The notes under the pieces are model-generated. The model did not search any database. It was not told where the DNA came from and was given only the letters and a program-made list of their open reading frames with translations. Shown in pieces: positions 12,967 through 24,405 of a DNA stretch of 64,000 nucleotides. Positions within the stretch are counted from its first letter, which is position 1; each line of letters begins with the position of its first letter. Origin of the DNA: an uncultured Litorivicinus sp. (GTDB lineage: Bacteria > Pseudomonadota > Gammaproteobacteria > Pseudomonadales > Litorivicinaceae). A program made the translations under genes and the position numbers. Where the stretch lies: positions 26,951 to 90,950 of the forward strand of contig CACAXU010000002.1 in assembly GCA_902536515.1 (NCBI GenBank), written 5' to 3'.

Positions 12967-14102
12967 GACGCCTCCATTAGATCAGTGTAGACGCGACTCA
13001 TAAATGCTTTAAACAGTCTTTCATAGGTAGCATCTGGGATGAGGAAGGCATCATGACCATGCGCAGACTCGAGTCGTGCATAGCTGACGGGCTTGCCGGC
13101 CTGAATCAACGCATCAACAATTTCCTCAGAACGAGACGGTGAAAAGCGCCAGTCAGTGGTGAACGATAGGACCAGGAACTTACAACGGGTCTCCCTCAGC
13201 ACTTGAGACAAAGCGATGGATTCATTCAGAGTGGGATCGAAGTAATCGAGCGCACGAGTCATCAATATGTACGTGTTGGCGTCAAAACGGCCGCTGAATT
13301 GTTTACCCTGATAGCGAAGATATTGTTCAACAGCGAAGTTGACGCCCTCAGCATCACGATCTTCACGGGGAAGATTTCGGCCAAATTTCTCACCCATCGA
13401 GATATCAGACAAATAGGTAATATGTCCGACCATCCTTGCCAATCCAACGCCAGATGCTGGAATAACATCATGGTCGGCATAGTTTCCATCAAAGAAATTC
13501 GGATCTCGCATAATTGCTTGTCTTGCTACTTCATTGAACGCGATATTTTGCGCGGTCAGTCGGGGTGCAGCGGCAATAACAGCCGCAGATTCGAGGCGGT
13601 CTGGATAGGTGATTGACCACTGTAGCGCCTGCATTCCTCCGAGTGACCCACCAACAATCGCGGCAAATTTGTGAATCCCCAAGTGATCAGCAAGTCGTGC
13701 TTGCACATGCACCCAGTCAAGCACTGTGACTTCTGGAAATGCAGGTCCATAGGCTTTGCCGGTTTCAGGATTAATCGACAAAGGACCTGTAGACCCCGAA
13801 CAACCTCCGATATTATTGAGGCTGACAACAAAAAATCGGTCAGTATCGATACATTTACCTGGACCAATATAGTGATTCCACCATCCAGGCTTAATGGATT
13901 CTGATTCGTGATATCCAGCGGCGTGGTGATCACCACTTAAGGCATGACACACTAAAACCGCATTTGATTTGTTTGCGTTTAAATTTCCGTAGGTTTCGAC
14001 CATCAGATCGTAACGTGGTAACGTCTGACCACGCTCAAGCTTCAGAGGTTTCTCAAAGGGGATCAGTTCGGGGGTGACCACCCCGAGTGATTGCGACATC
14101 AA
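12963..14102 (-). CDS. metX: homoserine O-acyltransferase MetX (substrate possibly succinyl-CoA given the MetW partner)
   Basis: [45 protein letters not shown]. Confidence 0.96.
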   Translation of the reverse strand: MMSQSLGVVTPELIPFEKPLKLERGQTLPRYDLMVETYGNLNANKSNAVLVCHALSGDHHAAGYHESESIKPGWWNHYIGPGKCIDTDRFFVVSLNNIGGCSGSTGPLSINPETGKAYGPAFPEVTVLDWVHVQARLADHLGIHKFAAIVGGSLGGMQALQWSITYPDRLESAAVIAAAPRLTAQNIAFNEVARQAIMRDPNFFDGNYADHDVIPASGVGLARMVGHITYLSDISMGEKFGRNLPREDRDAEGVNFAVEQYLRYQGKQFSGRFDANTYILMTRALDYFDPTLNESIALSQVLRETRCKFLVLSFTTDWRFSPSRSEEIVDALIQAGKPVSYARLESAHGHDAFLIPDATYERLFKAFMSRVYTDLMEAS

Positions 14103-14689
14103 CCGATTCCAACAAAGAATTGGGCAGCAGTTTGCGATAATCCCATTGCACGTGCCGGGCCGCGAATCATCATCGCCTCAAGTAGGTTAATCGCGACAAA
14201 CAGCAGAATCGGCGAGAGATCGAGGCCACCGAGATTAGGGACAATTTTCCGGAATGGTGTAAGAAAGGGTTCCGATAGTTGATAAAGAAGTTCAGCACCG
14301 GGGTGGGTTGCATTTGGAGCAAGCCAAGACAGAATGATCATTCCGAGTAACGCATAAAATACTAGATTGATAATGACGCCGAATACCGACAAAACTGACC
14401 AAATCATGAGTTGTGCGACACCTGGTGTGCCACCGAGCAATAGCAAACAGAGTCCAGCTCCTACTGCTTGGATGACAATCGCAGCGACCAATATTCCAAC
14501 ATTAAAGGGTCCGACCGTAGGAAGCCCACTGAAGACAGCTATCAGTGGTGCGGTAAATCGATTTACACCTTGGGAAATTGGGTTATAAAAATTGGCCTGT
14601 ACAAGTTGTAGAAGGAAGCGAATGCACACTAAGGCTACAATGACAGCAATTGCTGTATTGAGAACGTAAAAAATCAAATTTGCTTCCAT
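14099..14689 (-). CDS. yggT: YggT family membrane protein
   Basis: 196 aa, two YggT-type hydrophobic repeats ([51 protein letters not shown]); next to proC. Confidence 0.9.
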   Translation of the reverse strand: MEANLIFYVLNTAIAVIVALVCIRFLLQLVQANFYNPISQGVNRFTAPLIAVFSGLPTVGPFNVGILVAAIVIQAVGAGLCLLLLGGTPGVAQLMIWSVLSVFGVIINLVFYALLGMIILSWLAPNATHPGAELLYQLSEPFLTPFRKIVPNLGGLDLSPILLFVAINLLEAMMIRGPARAMGLSQTAAQFFVGIG

Positions 14690-14727
14690 GAGACTCCCTT
14701 AAGTTGATCGCTAGCCTAACGTAATTT

Positions 14728-15543
14728 TTAAGGTGCGTCTTTGGATAGCTCGCCCGCTCGATCCCGAGCCGCAATCAGAGCGCGATCAACTAAATCCGCG
14801 AAGTCACCTTCATTGAATACATTTAATGCCGCTTCTGTGGTTCCACCTGGTGATGTGACTCTTTCCCGCAGCACAGAGGGACCTACATCTGATGCCTCAA
14901 CCATCCCGGTAGCACCTTTTGCCGTTTGAATTACCAGAGATCTCGCTACTTCGGGGGAAAGACCGAGTCGAATGCCAGTATTAATTAAATTCTCAATCAT
15001 CAAGAAGAAATACGCCGGGCCAGACCCTGAGACAGCTGTCACCGCGTCGATTATGTCTTCACTGGGTACCCATAACGCTTGCCCACATGCATCAAAGATT
15101 TCTTGCACTGCCGTTTTGATGTCATTGCCCAGTGCGCGGTCTGACGCAATTGCGGACATTCCTTCACCAATCAGAGCTGGCGTATTTGGCATCACTCGTA
15201 CCACTGGATTTTGCGCGTCATTTAATTGACGACGAATATTTTGAATGGTAATGCCCGCTGCAATTGAGATGATCACTTGCGTCGCCTTGAGTGAACCAGC
15301 AAGTTTTGTAAGCACGTCATCCATGATCTGCGGTTTTACAGCAAGCACAATAAGATCAGCCTGCGCCATGACTGGAGCATTATCTGCAAAGCTAATGATG
15401 CCCATTTCGGCGAGTGCTTTCCTGCAGTCTTGGTTTGGGTCAGAGACGAAAATATCACTGGACGATCGCCCGCTTTTTAACAACCCAGCGATAATTGCTT
15501 GGGCCATATTGCCGCCGCCAATCAACCCGATCTGATGGTTCAT
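14728..15543 (-). CDS. proC: pyrroline-5-carboxylate reductase
   Basis: IGLIGGGNMAQAIIAGLLKSG, VMPNTPALIGEGMSAI, AVSGSGPAYFFL, VTSPGGTTEAAL. Confidence 0.98.
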   Translation of the reverse strand: MNHQIGLIGGGNMAQAIIAGLLKSGRSSSDIFVSDPNQDCRKALAEMGIISFADNAPVMAQADLIVLAVKPQIMDDVLTKLAGSLKATQVIISIAAGITIQNIRRQLNDAQNPVVRVMPNTPALIGEGMSAIASDRALGNDIKTAVQEIFDACGQALWVPSEDIIDAVTAVSGSGPAYFFLMIENLINTGIRLGLSPEVARSLVIQTAKGATGMVEASDVGPSVLRERVTSPGGTTEAALNVFNEGDFADLVDRALIAARDRAGELSKDAP

Positions 15544-16247
15544 AATGAATCCTTTGGAGGTCTTGCTCCGAACAATGCAGTTCCGATCCGCACCATGGTG
15601 CTTCCTTCGGTTACAGCAAGCTCTAAATCGTTTGTCATTCCCATAGAAAGCGTATCAAAAATCTCTGGTGCCGGGTGAGCTTGTTTCAACTCATCGAAGA
15701 GTGCTCTCAGTGTTTGGTGCGACCGCTTTAAGTCCTTTTCGCTCAAGGGATCTGGAATTGACATCAAGCCACGCAGTCTCAAGTTGGGTAGGGCCCAAAT
15801 CGTTTCAGCCAGACGCTTTAAATCACCCGGGATAACACCTGACTTGGTTTCTGCAAGATCAACGTTGACTTGGATTAAAATATTCAGAGGTTTGCCAATC
15901 CGAGCCTCATTGAGGCGGCTGGCTATTTTTTCACGCTCAACTGTATGTACCCAGTCAAATGCAGTTGCAATGATTTTTGTTTTATTGCTCTGAATGTGCC
16001 CGATGTAATGCCATTCGATATCAAGATCACTCAGTGAATCGATCTTTTCGACCGCTTCTTGTACGTAGTTTTCCCCAAATTGTCTTTGTCCGAGCCGAAA
16101 CAGTGTTTCAACATCTGATGCAGGCTTCGTTTTAGACACAGCAAGCAGATGCACTGAGCCGTGTTCTCGGTTAGCCGCACTTTCCGCATGCTGAATAGCA
16201 GATTCGATTTGAGAAAACTGATGTGTGAGCTCAGCAATTCGATCCAT
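15540..16247 (-). CDS. yggS: YggS family pyridoxal phosphate homeostasis protein
   Basis: LLAVSKTKP, FGENYVQEAVEKI, WHYIGHIQSNK, LSMGMTNDLELAVTEGSTMVRIGTALFG. Confidence 0.97.
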   Translation of the reverse strand: MDRIAELTHQFSQIESAIQHAESAANREHGSVHLLAVSKTKPASDVETLFRLGQRQFGENYVQEAVEKIDSLSDLDIEWHYIGHIQSNKTKIIATAFDWVHTVEREKIASRLNEARIGKPLNILIQVNVDLAETKSGVIPGDLKRLAETIWALPNLRLRGLMSIPDPLSEKDLKRSHQTLRALFDELKQAHPAPEIFDTLSMGMTNDLELAVTEGSTMVRIGTALFGARPPKDSL

Positions 16248-16249
16248 GG

Positions 16250-17509
16250 TTAGATTGCGACACGCTGCCCGTTAATCCAACATCCAATGACACATCCGGG
16301 TAATGTTTGCCCGAATAATGGGCTATTTGTTCCAGCGCTCAACCAATTACTCTCATTGAAGGCCGTGGAACTATTCGGATCAAAAAGTACGCAGTCTGCT
16401 GGATGACCATATTGGACCGAACCTAGTTGTTGTTGGTTAGCTACTCGAGCTGCTTTTGCTGTCATCGCACTGATCGACTGCTCGAATCCGAGCTCGCCGT
16501 TTTGATCAAGCTGGAGGAGGAGCTGAATCGCGCCCTCGATCAGGCTCATCCCTTTCTGTGTTTCTGGAAACGGAGCCAATTTGGCGCCCGTCTCATGTGG
16601 CGAGTGATCTGACACAATGAGGTCAATTGTTCCATCAGCGACGCCCGCGATCAGCGCCAGACGGTCGTCCTCCGTGCGTAATGGCCGCTCGAGATGAAAA
16701 TTGGGATCGAGACCTGCCAGCGCTCTCTCTGAATACAGAAGGTGAGCCAACGTGACATCACAAGTAATTTGAAGCCCTTTAGCTTTGGCTTCTCGAATAC
16801 GTGTGACCGATGCACCAGTCGTGATCCGTGAAAAGTGAGCCGTTACGCCCGTTGCATCAACTAACTCAAGATCAGCAGCAAGGCCGAGGGTTTCCGATAA
16901 TGGAGAATTGAGCGAAAGCCCGAGTCCTGTGCCGATTTGTCCCGCGTGGGCACAACCTTCAGCGAAGTCGCGTGATTCCGAGTCCAATATCACCTGAATG
17001 CCGAGACTCTGCGCATATTTTAGGGCGTTCAATTCGATTTTTCTTGAGCTGAATGGACGATTACCTTGGGCGAGAGCAACGCATCCTGCGTCGATGAGAG
17101 CGGCCATCTCGGATATGCGACTCCCTTTGCCGCCTTGGGTGAGCATGGCTGTTGGAAAGACTCTGCAATACCCCGATTCCGCCGCGCGCTCAAGGACCAG
17201 CCGAACATCGGCCGGGGAATCAACGACGGGATCGGTGATTGGTGTGGCGACCACAGATGTGACGCCACCTGCGACCGCTGCTCGCGTTTCAGATGCAATA
17301 GTGCCTTTGTGCTCAAGACCAGGTTCTCGTAAGTTAATTCTTAGGTCGATTAGGCCGGGAACCAGCCACCCAGATTTCCCATCAATCTCAGCGGCATTCG
17401 TCAGTGCAATTGGATCGACGAAGGTGTGTTGATCGATGCCGATCTCTGTTTCGCCATGCAAGGGGCTATCAGGTGAAATGATTCGAACATTCCGAATGAT
17501 CAGACTCAT
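16250..17509 (-). CDS. pyrC': dihydroorotase-like protein (PyrC'/PyrX type, probably non-catalytic)
   Basis: 419 aa dihydroorotase fold ([37 protein letters not shown]), but the metal-binding HxH is replaced by RIN; directly after pyrB. Confidence 0.92.
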   Translation of the reverse strand: MSLIIRNVRIISPDSPLHGETEIGIDQHTFVDPIALTNAAEIDGKSGWLVPGLIDLRINLREPGLEHKGTIASETRAAVAGGVTSVVATPITDPVVDSPADVRLVLERAAESGYCRVFPTAMLTQGGKGSRISEMAALIDAGCVALAQGNRPFSSRKIELNALKYAQSLGIQVILDSESRDFAEGCAHAGQIGTGLGLSLNSPLSETLGLAADLELVDATGVTAHFSRITTGASVTRIREAKAKGLQITCDVTLAHLLYSERALAGLDPNFHLERPLRTEDDRLALIAGVADGTIDLIVSDHSPHETGAKLAPFPETQKGMSLIEGAIQLLLQLDQNGELGFEQSISAMTAKAARVANQQQLGSVQYGHPADCVLFDPNSSTAFNESNWLSAGTNSPLFGQTLPGCVIGCWINGQRVAI

Positions 17510-18480
17510 GAGTGGCCGCCTTGCCGTGTTGACAATGTCATTGCCATGACGGCCATTCGGATAGCGATCCCATTGGTCACCTGATCAAGGATGACCGCTT
17601 GAGGTCCGTCGGCTACTTCATTTGCGATCTCTACTCCTCGGTTAATGGGCCCTGGATGCATCACGATTGCATTATCTTTCGCACGCCGGAGACGCGATTC
17701 TGTCATTCCGTACAGATTGAAAAACTCTCGTTCACTCGGCAATAACGCGTTGCTCATGCGCTCTTTTTGAAGTCGGAGAAGAACGACCACATCAACTTCG
17801 CTTAAACCATCATCAATCTGATGGAAGGTGCGGACACCGAGATGTTCGAGATCGGTGGGAAGCAAAGTGCCGGGCGCAATCGCTCGAATATCTGGACATC
17901 CCATGCCTCGGAGACCGTGGACTAGAGATCGCGCGACGCGTGAGTGTTTCAGGTCACCAACAATCGCGATAGATAGATTCGCAGGGTCACCTTTGTGCTT
18001 TTGAATTGTCATTAAGTCGAGTAGAGCTTGCGTTGGGTGGGCGTGTGTTCCATCACCCGCGTTAATCACCGCAATATTTGGGGTCACGCGATCTGCGATG
18101 AAAAACGGAGCACCGCCAGCGCTATGGCGTACGACGAAGAGATCTGCCTGCATGGCTTCGAGATTTTTCAGCGTATCGAACAGGGTTTCTCCTTTTGATG
18201 CTGCGCTAGTTTGGATATCGAGAGTGACAACATCAGCACTTAATCGGTGTGCGGCAATATCAAAGGTTGTTCGAGTTCGCGTTGAATTCTCAAAAAATAG
18301 ATTAACGACGGTCTTTCCGCGTAATAGTGGAATCTTTTTAACGGGTTGTCCTTGCGAGGACAGAAATGTTTCGGCGGTATCAAGAAGTTCAGTGATCAGA
18401 GGTTTTGGAAGGCCTTCGGTCGTCAGGAGATGTTTCAATCGTCCATCTGGTGTGAGCTGGAGCGCGGCTGGACCGTGCAT
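17506..18480 (-). CDS. pyrB: aspartate carbamoyltransferase catalytic subunit
   Basis: [47 protein letters not shown]. Confidence 0.98.
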   Translation of the reverse strand: MHGPAALQLTPDGRLKHLLTTEGLPKPLITELLDTAETFLSSQGQPVKKIPLLRGKTVVNLFFENSTRTRTTFDIAAHRLSADVVTLDIQTSAASKGETLFDTLKNLEAMQADLFVVRHSAGGAPFFIADRVTPNIAVINAGDGTHAHPTQALLDLMTIQKHKGDPANLSIAIVGDLKHSRVARSLVHGLRGMGCPDIRAIAPGTLLPTDLEHLGVRTFHQIDDGLSEVDVVVLLRLQKERMSNALLPSEREFFNLYGMTESRLRRAKDNAIVMHPGPINRGVEIANEVADGPQAVILDQVTNGIAIRMAVMAMTLSTRQGGHS

Positions 18481-18488
18481 GGCGTTCC

Positions 18489-18992
18489 TTATTCCGAATT
18501 CGGGGTCATGAGCACTAGTGACTCAGGTCCACGCAGTTTACACCGTCCAACCCCCTCTTCGCCAAGGGATTCTCCGAGGAAATTTGGTTCTATTGGTAAT
18601 TCACGACCGCCACGGTCAAATAAAATTCCGAGATGAATTGTTCCCGGGCGACCATAGTCAAACAGTACATTGAGGGCCGCACGAATAGTTCGCCCTGTAA
18701 AAAGCACATCATCAATGAGTAAGATATTCTCGCCGTTCAACTGCTGTGGCATTCGGTCTGTGGTCCCGGAGCGCTTGAGACCACTGGTTTGGAAGTCATC
18801 ACGATATAGAGAAATATCAAGGGTTGCAGGCTCTGCCCACTGCAAGGCTTCACAAAGACGGGAAGAGATCCAAGTACCGCCGGTGTGGATCCCAACCACT
18901 AAAGGGCTGCTCCCAGCATAGCCATCACGGACCTGATCAATCAGATTCTGAAGTGCGGCTTCAGTCGCTTTTTGAGATCTAATCTCACGCAT
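18489..18992 (-). CDS. pyrR: PyrR bifunctional regulator/uracil phosphoribosyltransferase family
   Basis: [17 protein letters not shown] loop [17 protein letters not shown]; start trimmed to [14 protein letters not shown] next to the ruvX stop. Confidence 0.94.
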   Translation of the reverse strand: MREIRSQKATEAALQNLIDQVRDGYAGSSPLVVGIHTGGTWISSRLCEALQWAEPATLDISLYRDDFQTSGLKRSGTTDRMPQQLNGENILLIDDVLFTGRTIRAALNVLFDYGRPGTIHLGILFDRGGRELPIEPNFLGESLGEEGVGRCKLRGPESLVLMTPNSE

Positions 18993-19398
18993 GTTGCTCT
19001 CCAAGCCAGCGCTCAAGGATGACGCTTGCTGCCGTTGCGTCCAGTTTTCCATCTCGGCCATTAGCTTTGCTTCTGTAGTTGAGGTGCTCGCGTGCTTCGC
19101 GGGTACTTTCATACTCATCAATAAATACGACCTTTACACCAAATCGTCCATGAACGCGTTGGCCGAATTTTTTTGCGCGATCAGCCATGTCACTCATTGT
19201 TCCGTCCTGATGGAAAGGCAGTCCGACGACGACTACATCAGGCTTCCATTCAGCCAAGAGTTGTTCTACGGTCTTCCAATGAGGTGTGCCATTCTGAGCC
19301 GGTAATGCGGTCAGTGGGCTAGCTGTTTGTGTCAGCGTTTGTCCGGTTGCAACACCGATTCGAGACAGCCCGTAATCAAAGCCGAGCACCAATGGCAT
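18985..19398 (-). CDS. ruvX: Holliday junction resolvase-like RuvX/YqgF
   Basis: LGFDYGLSRIGVATGQ, VVVGLPFHQDGTMSDMADRAKKF, DEYESTREA. Confidence 0.96.
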   Translation of the reverse strand: MPLVLGFDYGLSRIGVATGQTLTQTASPLTALPAQNGTPHWKTVEQLLAEWKPDVVVVGLPFHQDGTMSDMADRAKKFGQRVHGRFGVKVVFIDEYESTREAREHLNYRSKANGRDGKLDATAASVILERWLGEQHA

Positions 19399-19967
19399 TA
19401 TGCGTGGCCTGCACCTTGTGGCAACTGAACGGGATCGATACCAAGTTGAGCCAGTGCTGCACGTTGTCGATCTGCGGTCGGAATCTGAAAGATCACATCA
19501 GCATCCCAAGGTACGTTGATCCATGTGTTTGCGGCCATCTCAGATTCTAGTTGGCCTCCAGACCAACCTGAATATCCCAAAATGAAAATCGCATCGCCTT
19601 GATTCAGTGCGTCAATTGCCAGCGGTAACACGTCGGGACTTGACGCGACGAATAGTCCATCGAGTACTTCAACCACATCATCAGTAATTGGGTGGTTGGA
19701 AAGGAGGAATCCTCGCTGAGGTTCAACCGGTCCGCCAGTCATGACTGGTATATCGGGGTCAAGCCCCTCTGCAGCATCGAGATTTAACTGCTCAAATATT
19801 TCCTGAACTGAGAATTCTGTTGTTTTATTAACAATAAATCCCATGGCGCCTGTTTCACCATGTTCACACATCAGCACCAATGATGAATTAAAAACGCCGT
19901 CTTTGAGATCGGGCATTGAAACTAAAAATTGGCCATTGAATTGTGTTTGTCCTGAATCATTGCTCAT
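19398..19967 (-). CDS. yqgE: YqgE/AlgH family protein
   Basis: FLVSMPDLKDGVFNSSLVLMCEHGETGAMGFIVNK, VMTGGPVEPQRGFLLS; alternative start at 19985. Confidence 0.95.
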   Translation of the reverse strand: MSNDSGQTQFNGQFLVSMPDLKDGVFNSSLVLMCEHGETGAMGFIVNKTTEFSVQEIFEQLNLDAAEGLDPDIPVMTGGPVEPQRGFLLSNHPITDDVVEVLDGLFVASSPDVLPLAIDALNQGDAIFILGYSGWSGGQLESEMAANTWINVPWDADVIFQIPTADRQRAALAQLGIDPVQLPQGAGHA

Positions 19968-20006
19968 CACTTGAGTCTCTTTCACAAATGTATTTCCTAG
20001 TGTAGC

Positions 20007-20960
20007 TCACTCATTCAAAAGTGCTTTGAAAAAATTGTGTCCGATTGCAGTACCCGCCTGCGCATCAATTTCGCGAACACAGGTTGGGCTTGTCACGTTG
20101 ATCTCAGTCAAATGGCCACCAATGACATCGAGTCCCACAAATAACAGCCCGCGATTTGTAAGCGTTGGACCGATTGTGTCAGCGATCTCTCGTTCACGTT
20201 CTGATATGCGCATTGCAACTCCTCGTCCGCCAGCAGCGAGGTTACCACGCGTTTCGCCTTGCGATGGGATTCGTGCAAGAACATGCGAGATCGGTTTGCC
20301 GTGCAGTACGATAACGCGCCGATCGCCATCGACGATTTCTGGCCGATATTGTTGTGCCATGATAAGCCGTGATTCGCTTGGCGAAAGAGTCTCTAGGGCC
20401 ACCCCAAGATTTAGACCATCTGCGGTTATCCTGAAAATTCCAGAGCCACCCATACCGTCGAGCGGTTTAAGAATGATGTCCCCTTGTATTTTTTGGAACG
20501 TTTGAATTTCTTCATGGTTTGATGAGACGATCGTCTTGGGCATCAAATCGCTGAATTCTGTCGCAAACAGTTTTTCATTACAATTGCGAATAGCTTGTGG
20601 GTCATTAACCACCATAACGCCCTGTTTTTTGGCTCGTTCTAAAATGTGAGTGCTATACAAGTATTCGCTGTCAAATGGTGGGTCGACGCGGATGACGATG
20701 ACATCCAAGGTATTGAGTGATGCTTTGACGGGGTCTCCCAATGCGGCAAAGGTTTCCGAGATCTCATCAGTTACTCTAACTTCTTGCATGATGGCTTTTG
20801 CTTCGCCGTGGTCCAGGCAGAGTCCGTTTTTTGGGAGATACACAAGTTCATGGCCCAGTTCCTGTGCAGCGAGCATCAAAGCAAAACTCGTATCCTTATA
20901 AGGCTTGATGTGCTCGATTGAATCCATCCAGAATCCAATCCTCTTGATGTGTGTTCCCAC
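20007..20960 (-). CDS. gshB: glutathione synthase
   Basis: IGFWMDSIEHIKPYKDTSFALMLAAQ, KPLDGMGGSGIFRI, NVTSPTCVREID. Confidence 0.97.
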   Translation of the reverse strand: MGTHIKRIGFWMDSIEHIKPYKDTSFALMLAAQELGHELVYLPKNGLCLDHGEAKAIMQEVRVTDEISETFAALGDPVKASLNTLDVIVIRVDPPFDSEYLYSTHILERAKKQGVMVVNDPQAIRNCNEKLFATEFSDLMPKTIVSSNHEEIQTFQKIQGDIILKPLDGMGGSGIFRITADGLNLGVALETLSPSESRLIMAQQYRPEIVDGDRRVIVLHGKPISHVLARIPSQGETRGNLAAGGRGVAMRISEREREIADTIGPTLTNRGLLFVGLDVIGGHLTEINVTSPTCVREIDAQAGTAIGHNFFKALLNE

Positions 20961-20969
20961 GTTTCTTTC

Positions 20970-21677
20970 CTAGTACTGGCCATATTGCTGTCCGAGCAAC
21001 GTTAGACCAACAATCGCTGCGGTTTCGGTTCTCAATATTCTGGGGCCAAGTGACATTGGTTTCACCTGCTTTTTTTGCAGTGCATCCATTTCTGCATCAC
21101 TAAAACCGCCCTCGGGGCCAATCAGTAAGAGCGTCTCATGGTCGGGATTGATCTGCACTGAGTCGGTTTTTGGATGGGCGATAATTGTTTGTTTGGGTAG
21201 TGCAAGTTCATGCAGTTGCCGTGGTTTACGAAGCACAGGAAGCCAGTTGTTTTCAGACTGTTCGCAGGCATTCACAAGGATTTCTTGCCAGTGACTCCAC
21301 TTTTTTTCGAGGCGATCTGCTTTCGGTGGTGAATCTGTAAATTGAGTAATGATTGGCTGAATTGCACTTACCCCAAGCTCAGTTGCTTTTTGTAATGTCC
21401 AATCAAAACGATCAGATTTAATTATTGCAAGACCAAGGGTCACGGGAAGTCTGCGATCTGGACTTTCGCTGATCGTCAGGGGTTCGATGGTTGTCTCGCG
21501 CTTGCTGATTTCTTTGACGGTTGCCTCGCAGGCGCGCCCATAACCATCAAACAGTAGAATAACCTGGCCCGGTTTTGCGCGTAAAACGCGAGACAGATAG
21601 TGATGATTACGCTCAGACAAACAGATCGCATCTGTCGCGTGACTAAGGGTGTCCGCATACAGACGAGGGGTTCTCAT
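20970..21677 (-). CDS. rsmE: 16S rRNA (uracil(1498)-N(3))-methyltransferase
   Basis: KSDRFDWTLQKATELGVSAIQPI, LLIGPEGGFSDAEMDAL, LGPRILRTETAAIVGL. Confidence 0.96.
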   Translation of the reverse strand: MRTPRLYADTLSHATDAICLSERNHHYLSRVLRAKPGQVILLFDGYGRACEATVKEISKRETTIEPLTISESPDRRLPVTLGLAIIKSDRFDWTLQKATELGVSAIQPIITQFTDSPPKADRLEKKWSHWQEILVNACEQSENNWLPVLRKPRQLHELALPKQTIIAHPKTDSVQINPDHETLLLIGPEGGFSDAEMDALQKKQVKPMSLGPRILRTETAAIVGLTLLGQQYGQY

Positions 21678-21679
21678 AA

Positions 21680-23071
21680 TTAATACTTGTATGTATCTGG
21701 CTTAAATGGGCCTTCGACTGATACGCCAATGTACTGCGCCTGATCTTCGGTTAGCTTGGTGATGACACCACCAAAGCCTTCAACCATGCAACGGGCCACT
21801 TCTTCATCAAGGTGCTTTGGCAATACTTCAATCTGAATGTTGCCCGCTTTGTCAGCCTCAGGCAACTTTGCAAAGCCACGCTGATACATTTCGATCTGCG
21901 CAAGAACTTGGTTGGCAAATGATCCATCCATGATCCGCGAAGGATGGCCAGTGGCGTTGCCTAAATTCACAAGACGGCCTTCTGCGAGTAATAGTAAATA
22001 GTCGTCTTGTGCATCTGAGCGGAAGACCTGGTGCACCTGAGGTTTTACCTCTTCCCAACGCCAGTTTTTGCGCATGTAGGCAGTGTCAATTTCATTATCA
22101 AAGTGACCAATGTTACAAACGATCGCCCCTTTCTTTACGCACTGAAGCATCGCGCTGTCGCATACATTAATGTTACCTGTTGTCGTCACGAGTACGTCGG
22201 TGTCATCTAGGAGTTGCATGTTCATGTCTTCGATTTCCCCTGTTTTCAGGCCATCACGATATGCGCTGACAACTTCAAAGCCATCCATACAGGCCTGCAT
22301 TGCACAAATCGGATCGGATTCGGTGACCCGAACGATCATGCCCTCCTGACGGAGACTCTGTGCCGATCCCTTGCCTACGTCGCCGTAGCCAATGACGAGC
22401 GCACGTTTGCCTGAGAGGAGCATATCCGTGCCACGTTTTAGGGCGTCATTTAGTGAGTGGCGACAGCCGTATTTGTTGTCGTTCTTCGACTTGGTAATAG
22501 CATCATTGACGTTAATTGCTGGGATCTTCAGCTCACCGTTGTTCAGCATTTCGACCAAGCGATGGACACCCGTTGTTGTTTCTTCAGTGACCCCATTGAT
22601 GTGAGCAAGCATTTCTGGATATTTCTTGTGAACCATGGCGGTAAGATCACCACCATCATCGAGAAGCATATTTGCATCCCAAGGCTGCTCGTTTTTCAAG
22701 ATGGTTTGCTCAATACACCATTCGCCTTCTTCATTCGTTTGGCCTTTCCATGCGTATACTGAGATACCCGCTGCAACGATTGCCGCCGCCGCTTCATCCT
22801 GTGTTGAGAAGATGTTGCAAGAGCTCCAGCGGACTTCAGCACCGAGCGCAACGAGCGTCTCGATCAACACAGCGGTTTGTACAGTCATATGAATACAACC
22901 GATGATCTTCGCACCTTTCAAAGGTTGTTCGGCAGCATATTTTTCTCGGAGACGCATCAAAGCTGGCATCTCATTTTCGGCTAGGCGGATCTCTCTGCGG
23001 CCCCAATCTGCCAATGAGACATCTTTAATTTTATAATCGCCGTTGAGAATGTCGTTCGGTAATGCGCTCAT
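21680..23071 (-). CDS. ahcY: adenosylhomocysteinase
   Basis: [57 protein letters not shown]-terminal KPDTYKY; start trimmed from 23110. Confidence 0.98.
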   Translation of the reverse strand: MSALPNDILNGDYKIKDVSLADWGRREIRLAENEMPALMRLREKYAAEQPLKGAKIIGCIHMTVQTAVLIETLVALGAEVRWSSCNIFSTQDEAAAAIVAAGISVYAWKGQTNEEGEWCIEQTILKNEQPWDANMLLDDGGDLTAMVHKKYPEMLAHINGVTEETTTGVHRLVEMLNNGELKIPAINVNDAITKSKNDNKYGCRHSLNDALKRGTDMLLSGKRALVIGYGDVGKGSAQSLRQEGMIVRVTESDPICAMQACMDGFEVVSAYRDGLKTGEIEDMNMQLLDDTDVLVTTTGNINVCDSAMLQCVKKGAIVCNIGHFDNEIDTAYMRKNWRWEEVKPQVHQVFRSDAQDDYLLLLAEGRLVNLGNATGHPSRIMDGSFANQVLAQIEMYQRGFAKLPEADKAGNIQIEVLPKHLDEEVARCMVEGFGGVITKLTEDQAQYIGVSVEGPFKPDTYKY

Positions 23072-23090
23072 GATATTGCCTCTTTGATGT

Positions 23091-24254
23091 TTACAGCTTC
23101 GCGGCTGCATCAGCTAATGCTTGTGCGCGATCAATGCGCTCCCAGGTTAAATCCAAATCGTCACGTCCGAAATGGCCATAAGCCGCTGTCGGACGATATA
23201 TTGGTCGATTCAAGTCGAGCATGGTTGAGATTGCTCTCGGGCGCAGATCGAAGTGCTTGCGAACCAGCTGATCCAAATGTGTGTTGGTGAATTTTGATGT
23301 GCCAAATGTATCGACACGGATCGACGTTGGCTCAGCAACGCCAATTGCGTAAGACACTTGCACCTCGCATCGTTCAGCGAGTTTAGCAGCAACTAGGTTT
23401 TTCGCGACATAGCGTGCGGCGTAGGCTGCAGAGCGATCCACCTTTGACGGATCTTTTCCTGAGAAAGCGCCGCCGCCGTGACGCGCCATGCCTCCATAGG
23501 TATCGACGATGATTTTTCGGCCTGTTAGCCCTGCGTCGCCGACTGGCCCGCCGATCACAAAACGTCCCGTAGGATTGATGTGGTATTTGGTTTGCTCAGT
23601 GAGCCATGCTTCGGGCAACACAGGTGTAATGATGTGCTCTTTAACATCGCGTTGCAGTTGCTCGATCGATATCTCTTCATCATGTTGGGTCGAGAGAACG
23701 ACAGCATCGATACCAACGATCGTGTCGCCGTCGTATGCAAATGTGACTTGGCTTTTCGCGTCTGGCCGAAGATATGGAAGATCACCATTTTTGCGAACTT
23801 CTGCCTGGCGACGGACTAGGTTGTGGGAGTAATGAATTGGAGCTGGCATCAGACTGTCGGTTTCATTTGTAGCGTAACCGAACATCAAACCTTGGTCCCC
23901 CGCACCTTGCTCGTGGTTGTCAGTTTCGTCGACACCCTGTGCGATATCTTGCGACTGCTTGCCAATGCCATTGAGGACGGCACACGTATTGCCATCAAAA
24001 CCCAGTGAAGAATTGTCGTATCCGATATCAAGCACCACTTGGCGGATGATATCTTCGATATCGACCCATGTGTTGGTGCGAACTTCGCCAGAAACCAAAA
24101 TTAAGCCTGTTTTGACCATCGTCTCAATTCCAGCACGAGTATACTTATCATCAGTGAGTAGTGCGTCAAGAATCGTATCTGAGATCTGATCTGCCATTTT
24201 GTCTGGATGGCCTTCAGACACAGATTCTGAGGTGAAATAGGTCAAATCGGTCAT
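23091..24254 (-). CDS. metK: S-adenosylmethionine synthetase
   Basis: [64 protein letters not shown]. Confidence 0.98.
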   Translation of the reverse strand: MTDLTYFTSESVSEGHPDKMADQISDTILDALLTDDKYTRAGIETMVKTGLILVSGEVRTNTWVDIEDIIRQVVLDIGYDNSSLGFDGNTCAVLNGIGKQSQDIAQGVDETDNHEQGAGDQGLMFGYATNETDSLMPAPIHYSHNLVRRQAEVRKNGDLPYLRPDAKSQVTFAYDGDTIVGIDAVVLSTQHDEEISIEQLQRDVKEHIITPVLPEAWLTEQTKYHINPTGRFVIGGPVGDAGLTGRKIIVDTYGGMARHGGGAFSGKDPSKVDRSAAYAARYVAKNLVAAKLAERCEVQVSYAIGVAEPTSIRVDTFGTSKFTNTHLDQLVRKHFDLRPRAISTMLDLNRPIYRPTAAYGHFGRDDLDLTWERIDRAQALADAAAKL

Positions 24255-24405
24255 TGCAGCGGTCCTGAGTCTTTAAAATCGATAGTGATTGTATAAAGAT
24301 ATCCTTATATGTCAATGTTGAAGCGAAATCCTGTCTTGTGGTTCTTGGCAGGTTTCATAACAATGCGTGTTCGAAATTTTTCTCGGTAATAACAAAGGAC
24401 GAGAT

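Noticed and set aside
23072-23090. SAH riboswitch upstream of ahcY
   Set aside because: Only about 19 nt separate metK and ahcY, too short for the aptamer.
24255-24405. SAM riboswitch upstream of metK
   Set aside because: No recognisable SAM-I/SAM-II/SAM-IV core; only the palindrome is notable.
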